NCBI RefSeq assembly: GCF_900094625.1
Contig: NZ_FMAJ01000001.1
Coordinates: forward strand, 372,001 to 436,000
Length of the DNA stretch: 64,000 nucleotides
Reading direction: 5' to 3'
DNA from: Rhizobium aethiopicum
GTDB lineage: Bacteria; Pseudomonadota; Alphaproteobacteria; Rhizobiales; Rhizobiaceae
Part shown: piece by piece, positions 20,816 to 29,263 of the stretch
Layout of the letters: every line of letters begins with the position of its first letter
Numbering within the stretch: the first letter of the stretch is position 1
Notes under the pieces: model-generated
The model's input: only the letters and a program-made list of their open reading frames with translations
Database searches by the model: none
What the model was told of the DNA's origin: nothing
Made by a program: the position numbers and the translations under genes

Positions 20816-21811
20816 ATGAAACCGATCAACACGCAAACTATCAAGACTTTGGCACTCGCCGCGCTTCTTTCGGCCACCGCCGTGGCCGGCGCCGAGGCGC
20901 ATGTGAGCTTCCTCGACAAGCAGGCAGCACAGGAAAGCACCATTCTCGCGACGCTGCAGGTGCCGCATGGCTGCGACGGCAAGGCGACAACGGAAGTGCG
21001 GGTCAAGCTGCCGGAAGGCTTCGTCTTCGCCAAGCCGCAGCCGAAAGCGGGCTGGGAGCTCGATGTGGTCAAAGGCGATTACCAGAAGACCTACGACAAC
21101 CACGGCGACAAGGTGAAGGCGGGCGCGATCGAGGTGCGCTGGAAGAACGGCAATCTCTCAGACGATTTCTACGATACCTTCGTCATCCAGGGTAAGGTTT
21201 CCGGCGTCGAGGCCGGCAGCTCGCTCGCCTTCCCGGTAACGCAGATGTGCGGTGACGCTGCCCAGGCTTGGGATCAGGTGGCTGGGGAAGGCGGAGACGC
21301 GCATGACCTCGAAAGCCCGGCGCCGCTCCTGAAGATCGTTGCGGGCGACGGCCACGGGCATGACCACGACCACATGGCCGGCATGGATATGACCGGTATG
21401 ACGGCTGCCGCGCCGGCGGGCGAACCAGTCAAGGCCGGCGATCTCGAAATCTCGGGCGCCTTCGCCAAGGCAATGCTGCCCGGCCAACCGGTCGGCGGTG
21501 GTTTTTTCACAGTGAAGAACGACGGCATGATGGATGATCGCCTGGTATCGGTGTCGTCGCCTGCATCAGGCGAGGTTCAGATCCATGAGATGGTGACCAA
21601 GGACAATGTCATGCGGATGCGCCAACTGAAGGACGGCATCGTCATTGCCGCGGGCGAAACGATCAAGCTCGAGCCCGGCAATTTGCATCTGATGTTCCAG
21701 AAGGTAAAGACGCCGTTCAGGCAGGGCGATACGGTGCCGGTGACGCTGACCTTCGAAAAGGCCGGGCAGGTCGACCTGGTGCTGCAAGTACTTTCGGCAC
21801 AAGGCAAGTGA
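20816..21811 (+). CDS. YcnI (DUF1775)-PCuAC fusion, periplasmic copper chaperone
   Basis: A 331-aa exported two-domain protein. After the signal peptide (LALAALLSATAVAGAEAH), the YcnI domain starts with the conserved His (AHVSFLDKQAAQES) and extends to ~residue 165, including PHGCDGKATTEV. A His/Met-rich linker (GHGHDHDHMAGMDMTGM) leads to a C-terminal PCuAC domain with the copper ligands in IHEM, VMRMRQL and LHLMF. Both domains handle Cu(I)/Cu(II) in the periplasm, with PCuAC donating to the cytochrome oxidase CuA site. GAGGAG precedes the ATG; a longer in-frame start at 20768 is less likely. A strong terminator follows. Confidence 0.9.
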   Translation: MKPINTQTIKTLALAALLSATAVAGAEAHVSFLDKQAAQESTILATLQVPHGCDGKATTEVRVKLPEGFVFAKPQPKAGWELDVVKGDYQKTYDNHGDKVKAGAIEVRWKNGNLSDDFYDTFVIQGKVSGVEAGSSLAFPVTQMCGDAAQAWDQVAGEGGDAHDLESPAPLLKIVAGDGHGHDHDHMAGMDMTGMTAAAPAGEPVKAGDLEISGAFAKAMLPGQPVGGGFFTVKNDGMMDDRLVSVSSPASGEVQIHEMVTKDNVMRMRQLKDGIVIAAGETIKLEPGNLHLMFQKVKTPFRQGDTVPVTLTFEKAGQVDLVLQVLSAQGK

Positions 21812-21830
21812 GCACGGGTTGGTTGACGCA

Positions 21831-21855
21831 GAAAAGCCCGCGAGGCGGGCTTTTC
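21831..21855. terminator. Intrinsic terminator, bidirectional
   Basis: GAAAAGCCCGC-GAG-GCGGGCTTTTC is a perfect 11-bp stem with T-runs on both strands. It lies between the convergent copper chaperone gene and the small hypothetical gene. Confidence 0.85.
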
Positions 21856-21873
21856 GCTGCGAAGGGGATTGCC

Positions 21874-22140
21874 TCAGACGTCCTCGTAGGATTGCAGTGC
21901 CTGCTTGAGGCCTGCCTGGGGCTGGCGATTGCCCCTCTCCATCAGGTCGAGCGCCACTTCGGTCGATTGGATGATGCTGGAGGGATCGTCGATTCCTTCG
22001 GTGCCTTCGGCCTTCAACTGCCGGTCGGCGAGACGGCGCGAGTCGCGCGCGGCGGTGCTCGTGGCAACACGCTGCGGTATTCTCAGCGTTTCCAAGGCAA
22101 TGGCGGCTGTGCTTGCCGAAATGGACAGGAGCTGGGTCAT
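21874..22140 (-). CDS. Small hypothetical protein
   Basis: An 88-aa frame (MTQLLSISASTAAIALETLR...), with a helical, Ala/Arg-rich N-terminal part, an acidic middle and no Cys. No signal peptide or known domain is evident. The start is uncertain: neither this ATG nor the one at 22176 has a good Shine-Dalgarno site. It ends just before the shared terminator and is divergent from crcB. I considered kinship with the frameshifted rod-like protein because of the SIS-x-IAL-like start, but the C-terminal half does not match. Confidence 0.6.
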   Translation of the reverse strand: MTQLLSISASTAAIALETLRIPQRVATSTAARDSRRLADRQLKAEGTEGIDDPSSIIQSTEVALDLMERGNRQPQAGLKQALQSYEDV

Positions 22141-22257
22141 GCCGGCACAGTATCGACAGGTTCTTGGCGCCGGCATAAGAAAACCGGCGGCATTTTACTG
22201 AATTAAAAGAATTTATTCCGTCACGATCAGTTGCGCTCTCAAACTCGGATATCCGCC

Positions 22258-22635
22258 ATGATCCAGGCTCTCCTCGTCGCCGTCGGCGGCGCCATTGGTT
22301 CCGTTCTCAGATATTACGTCGGCAAATGGGCGCTGAGGCTCATGGGCCCGGCCTTTCCCTGGGGGACTCTCGCTGTCAATGTCGTCGGCTGCTTTGTCAT
22401 CGGCGTCTTCGCCGAATTGATCGCGCGAAGGTTCAACGCCTCGATCGAATTGCGGCTGCTGCTCATCACCGGCTTCCTCGGAGGCTTCACCACGTTCTCG
22501 GCCTTTTCGCTCGACGCCATCTCTCTGTTTGAGGGCGGCAATACCGTCGCCGGCGGCGTCTACATAGCAGCCAGCGTCGGTCTTTCTATGGCGGCGGTGT
22601 TCGCCGGCCTCGCCATCATGCGTGCTTTGGTCTGA
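22258..22635 (+). CDS. crcB: Fluoride channel CrcB (Fluc)
   Basis: A 125-aa inner-membrane protein with four predicted helices that exports fluoride as a dual-topology dimer. The family sequences GGAIGSVLRYY, the Asn-containing WGTLAVNVVGCFVIG and GFLGGFTTFSAFSLD (with the TTFS sodium/fluoride region) are all present. The start at 22258 gives the standard length. No crcB-type fluoride riboswitch could be recognised in the short upstream region. Confidence 0.95.
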   Translation: MIQALLVAVGGAIGSVLRYYVGKWALRLMGPAFPWGTLAVNVVGCFVIGVFAELIARRFNASIELRLLLITGFLGGFTTFSAFSLDAISLFEGGNTVAGGVYIAASVGLSMAAVFAGLAIMRALV

Positions 22636-22722
22636 TTCCGGTTTCCGTTTTGGATGAAAATGCTCTAAGGCTGCGGCAAGAACGCCGGCTTGGCCCGCGC
22701 TGCAATTTCCGAAAGACTATTC

Positions 22723-23721
22723 ATGGCTGGCATAGAACATATCAAGGTTGAACCTGACGAGGCGGGGATGCGGCTCGATCGCTGGTTCAAGGTGCATTTT
22801 CCCGGGCTCGGATTCGGGCCGCTACAAAAGCTCCTGCGCTCCGGTCAGGTCCGCGTCGACGGCGGACGGGTGAAATCGGATGCACGCGTGCAGCCCGGCC
22901 AGACGGTGCGCGTGCCGCCGCTCGATGTAGACACCAAGTTGAAAACCGGACCGATCGCCGGCAAGGATCTCAAACATTCCACGGATTTCGACCTCCTGTC
23001 GCGCATGGTGCTGCACGAAGACGAAAAGGTGATCGTCCTCAATAAGCCGCCCGGCCTTGCCGTGCAGGGCGGCTCCGGCGTTGCCCGGCATATCGATCAG
23101 ATGCTAGAGGCCTGGACCAGCCCGAAGGGCGAAAAGCCGCGGCTCGTCCACCGCCTCGACCGCGATACGTCAGGCGTGCTCGTCATCGCCCGCACCCGGG
23201 GTGCGGCACAGAAGCTGACAGCCGCTTTTCGCGAGCGAGATACGAAGAAAACCTATTGGTCTCTCGTGAAAGGCGTGCCGCGCAAGCGCGAAGACAAGAT
23301 CTCGACCTGGCTCGTCAAGGAGCCTACGGCTGACGGCGACCGCATGCGGATTGCCAAGCATGGTGAGGACGGGGCAGATCATGCAGTGTCCTACTACCGC
23401 ATCGTCGAGACGGCGGCGCAGCGTCTCGCCTGGCTGGAGATGGAGCCCTATACCGGGCGCACGCACCAGCTTCGTGTCCATGCCCTGCACATCGGTCATC
23501 CGATCATCGGCGATCCCAAATATTTCGACGATGATCCGAACTGGGATTTTCCCGGCGGCATCCAGAAGCGGCTGCATCTGCACGCCCGCCACATCGACAT
23601 CCCGCATCCCTCGGGCGGCAGGCTACGAGTGACCGCGCCTCTGCCGCCGCATATGGTGCAGAGCTGGAACCTGCTCGGCTTCGATGAAAATTCGGCGCCC
23701 ATTCTGGACGATGAAGCATGA
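22723..23721 (+). CDS. RluC/RluD-type 23S rRNA pseudouridine synthase
   Basis: 332-aa RNA pseudouridine synthase. An N-terminal S4 RNA-binding domain (GMRLDRWFKVHFPGLGFGPL...) is followed by the RluA-family catalytic domain with HRLDRDTSGVLVIAR, where the second Asp is the catalytic residue. YTGRTHQLRVHALHIGHPIIGDPKY forms the conserved late motif region. Closest to RluC by arrangement, but the exact site modified cannot be told. Start at ATG 22723. Its stop overlaps the next gene by four bases. Confidence 0.9.
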   Translation: MAGIEHIKVEPDEAGMRLDRWFKVHFPGLGFGPLQKLLRSGQVRVDGGRVKSDARVQPGQTVRVPPLDVDTKLKTGPIAGKDLKHSTDFDLLSRMVLHEDEKVIVLNKPPGLAVQGGSGVARHIDQMLEAWTSPKGEKPRLVHRLDRDTSGVLVIARTRGAAQKLTAAFRERDTKKTYWSLVKGVPRKREDKISTWLVKEPTADGDRMRIAKHGEDGADHAVSYYRIVETAAQRLAWLEMEPYTGRTHQLRVHALHIGHPIIGDPKYFDDDPNWDFPGGIQKRLHLHARHIDIPHPSGGRLRVTAPLPPHMVQSWNLLGFDENSAPILDDEA

Positions 23722-24371
23722 AACTTGCGCTTTTCGATTGCGACGGCACGTTGGTCGACAGTGCCGGGCTGATCCACGAAACCATGCGCCGCACCTTCGA
23801 GGAGTTCGGCAAGGCGGAACCGCGGTTTGAGGACACCAAGGCCATTATCGGCCTGTCGCTGGATATCGCGATCGCCCGCATGCAGGGCAGGCCGCATGTC
23901 GAGCAGGAAGACATCGACATGACAGCGCATTACAAATCGCTGTTTACGGTCGTGCGCAGGGATCTCGACTACAAGGAGCCGCTGTTTGCCGGCATCCGTG
24001 AGATGATCGATACGATCAGCGGCCGCGAGGATCTGCTGATCGGGGCGGTGACCGGCAAGTCGCGGCGCGGGCTTAATCTGGTGATGGAGACGCACGGATT
24101 CGACAGGCATTTCGTCGTTGCGCGCACTGCCGACGATTGTCCCTCCAAGCCGCATCCGGCCATGGTGACGGAATGCTGTGACGAAACAGGCATGAATGCC
24201 GCCGACACCATTGTCATCGGCGATGCGGTTTACGATATGCAGATGGCAAAGGCTGCCGGCGCCAAGGCGATCGGCGTTGCCTGGGGCTATGCCAGCGTGG
24301 ATGAGTTGATCGCCAACGGCGCCGATGCGATCGCCTACCATCCGAACGAGATATTGCGCCATTTTTCCTGA
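23718..24371 (+). CDS. HAD family hydrolase, phosphoglycolate phosphatase-like
   Basis: 217-aa cytosolic phosphatase of HAD subfamily IA. Motif I is FDCDGTLVDS (nucleophile Asp8, Asp10), motif II a Thr in GAVTGKS, motif III Lys in SKPHPAM, and motif IV VIGDAVYDM. An alpha-helical cap lies between motifs I and II. The ATGA overlap with the pseudouridine synthase and the 9-nt gap to the ATP12-like gene show an operon. The substrate is unknown; phosphoglycolate or a nucleotide is possible. Confidence 0.9.
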   Translation: MKLALFDCDGTLVDSAGLIHETMRRTFEEFGKAEPRFEDTKAIIGLSLDIAIARMQGRPHVEQEDIDMTAHYKSLFTVVRRDLDYKEPLFAGIREMIDTISGREDLLIGAVTGKSRRGLNLVMETHGFDRHFVVARTADDCPSKPHPAMVTECCDETGMNAADTIVIGDAVYDMQMAKAAGAKAIGVAWGYASVDELIANGADAIAYHPNEILRHFS

Positions 24372-24380
24372 GGTGACGCC

Positions 24381-25166
24381 ATGCGCGATCTTCTGAACGA
24401 TCTTTCCGAAGGCTTGAGCCATCCCGATCCCATTCGCCGCGCGCAGATCCAGATGAAGAAGCCGCTGCCGAAGCGTTTCTACACCGAGGTCGCAACCGTC
24501 GAGCACGAGGGCGGCTTTGCGATCACCCTCGATGGCAAGCTGGTGCGCACGCCTGCACGGCTGGCTCTCGCCGTGCCGACAGAGGCGCTTGCCCGGCTCG
24601 TTGCCGCCGAATGGCAGGCGCAGGCGGAGGTCATCGACCCGGCCACCATGCCGGTGACGAGGCTCGTCAACACCGCAATCGACGGTATCGCTACCAATAC
24701 GCAGGCGATCTTCGAGGACATACTGCGCTTTTCCTCGACCGACCTCATCTGCTACCGCGCCGAAGGGCCGGAACGGCTGGTCGAGCGCCAGGCCGAGCGC
24801 TGGGATCCGATCATCGACTGGGCCGCCAACGATCTTGGCGCCCGCTTCATCCTCATCGAGGGCATAATGCATCACGAACAGCCGCGTGAGGCGACCGCCG
24901 CCTTCGCCGTCACCCTCGCGCGCCATCAGAGCCCCATGGCGCTCGCGGCCCTCCACACGATCACGACGCTGACCGGATCGGCGATCCTGGCGCTTGCCTT
25001 CGCCGAAGGCCGGGTGACTATGGAAGAGGCGTGGTCGCTCGCCCATCTCGACGAGGACTGGACGATCGAGCATTGGGGAAGCGACGAGGAGGCCGAGGAG
25101 CGGCGGGCCAAGCGCTTTGTCGAGTTCAAAGCCGCAGCGGATGTTTTTTTCGCCCTAAGCGCCTGA
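24381..25166 (+). CDS. ATP12-family F1-ATPase assembly chaperone
   Basis: A 261-aa homologue of mitochondrial ATP12, which helps assemble the F1 alpha subunit; in bacteria it is found mainly in alphaproteobacteria. Family features: KRFYTEVATVEHEGGFAITLDGK..RTPA near the N-terminus, AAEWQAQAEVIDPATMPVTRL, and LICYRAEGPERLVERQ. The end shows the EAW.LAHLDEDWTIEHWG block. It is the last clear member of the rluC-like/HAD cluster. Confidence 0.92.
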   Translation: MRDLLNDLSEGLSHPDPIRRAQIQMKKPLPKRFYTEVATVEHEGGFAITLDGKLVRTPARLALAVPTEALARLVAAEWQAQAEVIDPATMPVTRLVNTAIDGIATNTQAIFEDILRFSSTDLICYRAEGPERLVERQAERWDPIIDWAANDLGARFILIEGIMHHEQPREATAAFAVTLARHQSPMALAALHTITTLTGSAILALAFAEGRVTMEEAWSLAHLDEDWTIEHWGSDEEAEERRAKRFVEFKAAADVFFALSA

Positions 25167-25232
25167 AACATATTGCCTTCCCGGGCATTATGACGAAATC
25201 TGCGACTCCAATGGGGCGTGCGGGATTTTGCA

Positions 25233-25691
25233 ATGAATTGGCTGAGGTCGTGTTTTTGCCGGGCCGCACTTGTCTGTATTGCGCTCACGGCCTGCGTCAG
25301 CCTCTCGGCCAACAAGCCGGAGGCGCCGCTCTACGATGTTCGCAGCGCCGTCGTTCTCTCCGGCCCGAACATTCCGGCCGAGCTGCTTGCCGGTGTCAAC
25401 GACCGCGTCAATGCCGCGATCAATGCCACCATGCGCGACACCGTGCTGCCCCGCGTGGTGCTGACGATCCGCGTGGTTTCGATCCAGAAGGGACTGGGCT
25501 TCCAGAAGGACCGCAATGTCGCCAAGATCAGCGTCGACGCGGCTTCGGTCGAGGACGGTTCGGTCATCGCCGTCAGCGCCTTCGACGTGACCAGTATGGC
25601 CGCCGATCCCAAGCTTGCCGACGATATTATGGCCGAGGACGTCGCCGCACGGATTCGCTCGGTTTTCTCGCTCAGCGGCCGCAGCCGCTAA
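25233..25691 (+). CDS. Putative lipoprotein, function unknown
   Basis: 152 aa starting [20 protein letters not shown] with a lipobox at LTAC; the mature protein is soluble, with sequence such as [20 protein letters not shown] and no recognised domain. A GTG 15 nt upstream is an alternative start. It precedes pccB by 37 nt on the same strand, but the neighbouring functions give no clue to its role. Confidence 0.75.
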   Translation: MNWLRSCFCRAALVCIALTACVSLSANKPEAPLYDVRSAVVLSGPNIPAELLAGVNDRVNAAINATMRDTVLPRVVLTIRVVSIQKGLGFQKDRNVAKISVDAASVEDGSVIAVSAFDVTSMAADPKLADDIMAEDVAARIRSVFSLSGRSR

Positions 25692-25728
25692 CGCATATCG
25701 AGCCGCGAGAGCGGCGAGGGGAGATCGC

Positions 25729-27261
25729 ATGAAGGAAATTCTCGAGGAACTCGAACGCCGCCGCGGCGTCGCCCGTCTCGGTGGCGGCAAGGAGCGCATC
25801 GATGCTCAGCACAAGCGCGGCAAGTTGACGGCGCGCGAGCGCATCGACCTTTTCCTCGACGAGGGCTCCTTCGAGGAGTTCGACATGTTCGTCGAACACC
25901 GCTCGACCGATTTCGGTATGGACAAGAGCCGTATCGCCGGTGACGGCGTCGTCACCGGCTGGGGTACGGTCAATGGCCGTACGGTCTTCGTCTTCGCCAA
26001 GGATTTCACCGTCTTCGGCGGTTCGCTTTCGGAAGCGCATGCCGAGAAGATCATGAAGGTGCAGGACATGGCGCTGAAGAACCGCGCGCCGATCGTCGGC
26101 ATTTACGATGCTGGCGGCGCGCGCATCCAGGAAGGGGTTGCCGCTCTCGGCGGTTATGCCGAGGTCTTCCAGCGCAATGTGCTCGCCTCTGGCGTCATTC
26201 CGCAGATCTCGGTCATCATGGGCCCCTGCGCCGGCGGCGACGTCTACTCGCCTGCCATGACCGATTTCATCTTCATGGTGCGCGATACTTCCTACATGTT
26301 CGTGACCGGTCCGGACGTGGTGAAGACCGTGACCAACGAGACTGTGACGGCTGAGGAGCTGGGCGGCGCCACGGTACACACGACACGCTCGTCGATCGCC
26401 GACGGCGCCTATGACAATGATGTCGATACGCTCCTGCAGGTGCGCCGGCTGATCGATTTCCTGCCGCAATCGAACACATCGCCGCTGCCTGAGATCGAAT
26501 GTTACCAGTCGGTGACCGACACCGATAGTTCGCTGGATACGCTGGTGCCGGCCAGCGCCAATAAGCCTTACGATATCAAGGAACTGATCCGTAAGGTCGC
26601 GGACGAAGGAGATTTCTTCGAAATCCAGGAGAGCTTCGCCAAAAACATCGTCTGCGGCTTTGGCCGCGTCGAAGGCTCTACCGTCGGCTTCGTCGCCAAC
26701 CAGCCGATGGTGCTGGCGGGCGTGCTCGACAGCGACGCCTCGCGCAAGGCCGCTCGCTTCGTGCGTTTCTGCGACTGCTTCAACATTCCGATCATCACCT
26801 TCGTCGACGTGCCGGGCTTTCTGCCGGGCACGGCACAGGAATATGGCGGCCTGATCAAGCATGGCGCCAAGCTGCTCTTCGCCTATGCGGAGGCGACGGT
26901 GCCGAAGCTCACCGTCATTACCAGGAAAGCCTTTGGCGGCGCCTATGACGTGATGGCGTCAAAACATCTGCGGGGGGACCTGAATTATGCCTGGCCGACG
27001 GCGCAGATCGCCGTGATGGGCGCCAAGGGCGCGGTCGAGATCATCTTCCGCAAGGATATCGCCGATCCGGAGAAGATTGCTTCCCACACGAAAATGTACG
27101 AGGACAGGTTCCTCTCGCCCTTCGTCGCCGCAGAGCGCGGTTATGTCGACGAGGTGATCATGCCGCATTCGACCCGGCGGCGGCTGGCGCGCGGCCTGAG
27201 GATGCTGCGCAACAAGGATCTCGCCAATCCCTGGAAAAAACACGACAACATTCCGCTTTGA
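25729..27261 (+). CDS. pccB: Propionyl-CoA carboxylase beta (carboxyltransferase) subunit
   Basis: Carboxyltransferase subunit that moves CO2 from biotin to propionyl-CoA, giving methylmalonyl-CoA. 510 aa from the ATG after GGGGAG ([20 protein letters not shown]). Acyl-CoA and carboxybiotin binding loops are seen in [34 protein letters not shown] and [12 protein letters not shown]. The biotin-carrying partner pccA is 3.2 kb away on the other strand, an unusual separation for a two-subunit enzyme but known in rhizobia. Confidence 0.95.
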   Translation: MKEILEELERRRGVARLGGGKERIDAQHKRGKLTARERIDLFLDEGSFEEFDMFVEHRSTDFGMDKSRIAGDGVVTGWGTVNGRTVFVFAKDFTVFGGSLSEAHAEKIMKVQDMALKNRAPIVGIYDAGGARIQEGVAALGGYAEVFQRNVLASGVIPQISVIMGPCAGGDVYSPAMTDFIFMVRDTSYMFVTGPDVVKTVTNETVTAEELGGATVHTTRSSIADGAYDNDVDTLLQVRRLIDFLPQSNTSPLPEIECYQSVTDTDSSLDTLVPASANKPYDIKELIRKVADEGDFFEIQESFAKNIVCGFGRVEGSTVGFVANQPMVLAGVLDSDASRKAARFVRFCDCFNIPIITFVDVPGFLPGTAQEYGGLIKHGAKLLFAYAEATVPKLTVITRKAFGGAYDVMASKHLRGDLNYAWPTAQIAVMGAKGAVEIIFRKDIADPEKIASHTKMYEDRFLSPFVAAERGYVDEVIMPHSTRRRLARGLRMLRNKDLANPWKKHDNIPL

Positions 27262-27400
27262 TATTTTCCCGCGAATAAAGCCGTGCGCTCAGGTGTTTAC
27301 ATCCTGTCGAAAAAGTGAACGGCCGTCAGTGATCCGTGTCTTCAATCCTTGCCGAAGACAAGCTAACGCTCGGCTCTTATACTTTTAAAGGAGAGGTTTA

Positions 27401-27793
27401 ATGTCAAGTTTCGAGCGTCTTTCCGCCTATCGCCCCTATGGGTTGGCCGCTCTCAGAATCATCACTGCACTGCTATTTATCGAGCATGGTACGATGAAGC
27501 TTTTCGGTTTCCCGGCGTCGCAGATGGCCGGCTCGCTGTCGCCGCTGATGCTTTTCGCCGCGCTTCTCGAGCTTGTCGGCGGTCTCCTCATTCTCGTCGG
27601 TCTGCTGACGCGTCCGGTCGCCTTCCTGCTGGCTGGGCAAATGGCGGTTGCCTATTTCATGGCGCATGCCCCGAACAGCTTCTTCCCGGCCGTCAACCAG
27701 GGCGACGCCGCGATCCTGTTCTGCTTCGTCTTCCTCTACCTTTGCTTCTCCGGTCCCGGCGCTTTGGCGGTCGATAACCGCAAGACGGCTTGA
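27401..27793 (+). CDS. DoxX family membrane protein
   Basis: A 130-aa inner-membrane protein with four predicted helices. The N-terminal LRIITALLFIEHGTMKLFGF and the central LLELVGGLLILVGLLTRPVAFLL are typical of DoxX/DoxD-like proteins. Members have been linked to oxidative stress and thiosulfate oxidation, but this subgroup has no defined reaction. AGGAGAG precedes the ATG by ~8 nt. Confidence 0.88.
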   Translation: MSSFERLSAYRPYGLAALRIITALLFIEHGTMKLFGFPASQMAGSLSPLMLFAALLELVGGLLILVGLLTRPVAFLLAGQMAVAYFMAHAPNSFFPAVNQGDAAILFCFVFLYLCFSGPGALAVDNRKTA

Positions 27794-27806
27794 AACGGAC
27801 ATTGAT

Positions 27807-27830
27807 TGCGGGACGCTTCGGCGCCCCGCA
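27807..27830. terminator. Hairpin between convergent doxX-like and sugE-like genes
   Basis: TGCGGG-A-CGC-TTCG-GCG-C-CCCGCA forms a 9-bp stem with one internal mismatch and a UUCG tetraloop. It lies between convergent genes; U-runs are poor. Confidence 0.55.
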
Positions 27831-27842
27831 GCATTTCCGGGA

Positions 27843-28157
27843 TCAGGCGGTGAGTTTGAGGCCGGCGATGCCGGCGACGATCAGCGTGGTGCAGGCAAGG
27901 CGGGAGACACTTGCCTGGTCACCTAGCAGCCAGATTCCCAGGATCACGGTGCCGACCGTGCCGATGCCGGTCCAGACCGCATAGGCGGTGCCGATCGGCA
28001 GGTGCTTCACCGCCAGACCGAGCAACACGATGCTGACGACCATCGATATGACGGTCAGCGCTGTCGGCAGCGGCCGCGTGAAACCATCTGTGTATTTAAG
28101 GCCGATCGCCCAGCCACATTCGAAAAGACCGGCGAGAAAAAGCAGAAACCAGGCCAT
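27843..28157 (-). CDS. sugE: SMR-family guanidinium exporter (SugE/Gdx)
   Basis: A 104-aa four-helix small multidrug resistance protein. It starts [20 protein letters not shown], with the essential membrane Glu13 and the SugE/Gdx-type sequence [11 protein letters not shown]. The Gdx branch exports guanidinium with proton exchange. AAGGAG lies 6 nt before the ATG. The leader carries two ACGR-loop hairpins of a guanidine-II riboswitch, which strongly supports guanidinium as substrate rather than quaternary ammonium. Confidence 0.93.
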   Translation of the reverse strand: MAWFLLFLAGLFECGWAIGLKYTDGFTRPLPTALTVISMVVSIVLLGLAVKHLPIGTAYAVWTGIGTVGTVILGIWLLGDQASVSRLACTTLIVAGIAGLKLTA

Positions 28158-28175
28158 GCGACTCTCCTTGTCAGA

Positions 28176-28227
28176 GCGAGGCCGTCCCCGCGACGGTTGC
28201 ATCCTGGGGATGCCGCAGTCGTCTGCG
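28176..28227 (-). ncRNA. Guanidine-II (mini-ykkC) riboswitch of sugE
   Basis: On the minus strand, CGCAG-ACGA-CTGCG (28227-28214) and GCGGGG-ACGG-CCTCGC (28191-28176) are two hairpins whose tetraloops fit ACGR exactly, joined by 22 nt. Six bases after the second hairpin comes the AAGGAG of sugE. This is the mini-ykkC architecture; guanidine binding frees the ribosome site in known cases. Confidence 0.88.
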
Positions 28228-28320
28228 ATAGTGCCTATATCAGTGAGGGAACGGCTGTCTTCAAGGTAGGAATCGCCTCGACCACCATTCCACCCGTTTC
28301 TTGCCGGCTTCCGGAAGAGA

Positions 28321-28779
28321 TCATGGCTGTCCGCTGGAAAGGTTCTTGGCACGGCGGCAGAGGCGGTCGAAGGTTTCAAGGAAACGCGAGCGGTCTTTCG
28401 GGCTGAAGGCGGCGTTGTAACCCTTGCTCTCGCCGGTTTCGCGCAGATGCGCGCCGAGATCGCGCATGGCGCTCGCCATGCCGATATTGGTCTCGTCGAA
28501 GACACGTCCCGTGGGGCCGCTGACGAAGGCGCCGGTCGCGACGCAGCGCACGGCAAGCGGCACGTCGGCGGTAACGACGACGTCACCCGCGCCGGCGCGT
28601 TCGGCGATCCAGTTGTCGGCGGCATCGAAGGCGTTGGAGACGATGACGTTTTGGACCATCGGATCGCGCGACGGGCGCAGCCCGGAATTGGCGACGAAGG
28701 TGACTTCGAGACCGTGGCGTTCGGCCACCTTCAGGATTTCCGGCTTGACCGGGCAGGCATCGGCGTCGACATAGATCAT
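28321..28779 (-). CDS. YaiI/YqxD family protein (DUF188)
   Basis: 152 aa from the ATG with GAGGA 8 nt upstream. The N-terminus [20 protein letters not shown] shows the Asp-rich, NYN/PIN-like acidic cluster of this family, and the sequences FVANSGLR and [11 protein letters not shown] keep further conserved Asp residues. A nuclease-type fold is likely but the reaction is not known. It is 10 nt from the preceding GNAT gene on the same strand. Confidence 0.88.
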   Translation of the reverse strand: MIYVDADACPVKPEILKVAERHGLEVTFVANSGLRPSRDPMVQNVIVSNAFDAADNWIAERAGAGDVVVTADVPLAVRCVATGAFVSGPTGRVFDETNIGMASAMRDLGAHLRETGESKGYNAAFSPKDRSRFLETFDRLCRRAKNLSSGQP

Positions 28780-28789
28780 GGCGATATCC

Positions 28790-29263
28790 TCATGCCGGCT
28801 CACTGGCCGACTGTCTGATCATATCGATATGGGGAATGCCGTCTTCCAGATATTCCTGCGAGGTTCCGACAAAGCCGAAGGATTCGTAGAAGCGGCGCAG
28901 ATGGGCCTGCGCCGACAAGGCGATCGGATTCTTCGGATAAAGCCGCTCGCAGGCGGTGATCGCTTCGCGCATCAATGCGTCGCCCAGCCGCTTGCCTCGA
29001 TGGGCAGGCGAGACGACGACGCGGCCGATCTTCGACGGATCCTGCGGCTCGTAGGGTTTCAGGATTCGCACCGCGCCCAGGAGTTGGGTGCCCTCCAGCA
29101 GCCGCAGATGCAGAGCATCGATATCCTTGCCATCGAGTTCCGGATACGGGCAGTTCTGCTCGACGACGAAAACATCAACGCGCACCCTGAGGAGGTCGTA
29201 GAGCTCTCGCGCAGAGAGCTCATCGAAGCTCCTCAGATCGACCCGATAGTTGGCTGCAGTCAT
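28790..29263 (-). CDS. ElaA-like GNAT acetyltransferase
   Basis: 157-aa GNAT protein of the ElaA type, with the N-terminal LYDLLRVRVDVFVVEQNCPY (the R-x-x-VFVVEQ block of ElaA) and the acetyl-CoA site around VVVSPAHRGKRLGDALM. The ATG overlaps the stop of the formaldehyde dehydrogenase gene by one base, so it is read from the same message. The open frame continues far upstream antisense-like through adhC but is not coding there. Substrate unknown. Confidence 0.88.
   Translation of the reverse strand: MTAANYRVDLRSFDELSARELYDLLRVRVDVFVVEQNCPYPELDGKDIDALHLRLLEGTQLLGAVRILKPYEPQDPSKIGRVVVSPAHRGKRLGDALMREAITACERLYPKNPIALSAQAHLRRFYESFGFVGTSQEYLEDGIPHIDMIRQSASEPA

Noticed and set aside
21874..22140. 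Kinship of the 88-aa protein to the frameshifted rod-like protein
   Set aside because: Only a few N-terminal residues resemble each other; the diagnostic ANxxTP and C-terminal rod motif are absent.
22141..22257. Fluoride riboswitch before crcB
   Set aside because: The conserved pseudoknot core of the crcB motif could not be found in the 117-nt gap.
23496..25073. 525-codon minus-strand frame opposite the rluC-like, HAD and ATP12-like genes
   Set aside because: Three recognised genes lie on the plus strand here; the frame is rich in Arg, Asp and His typical of antisense shadows.
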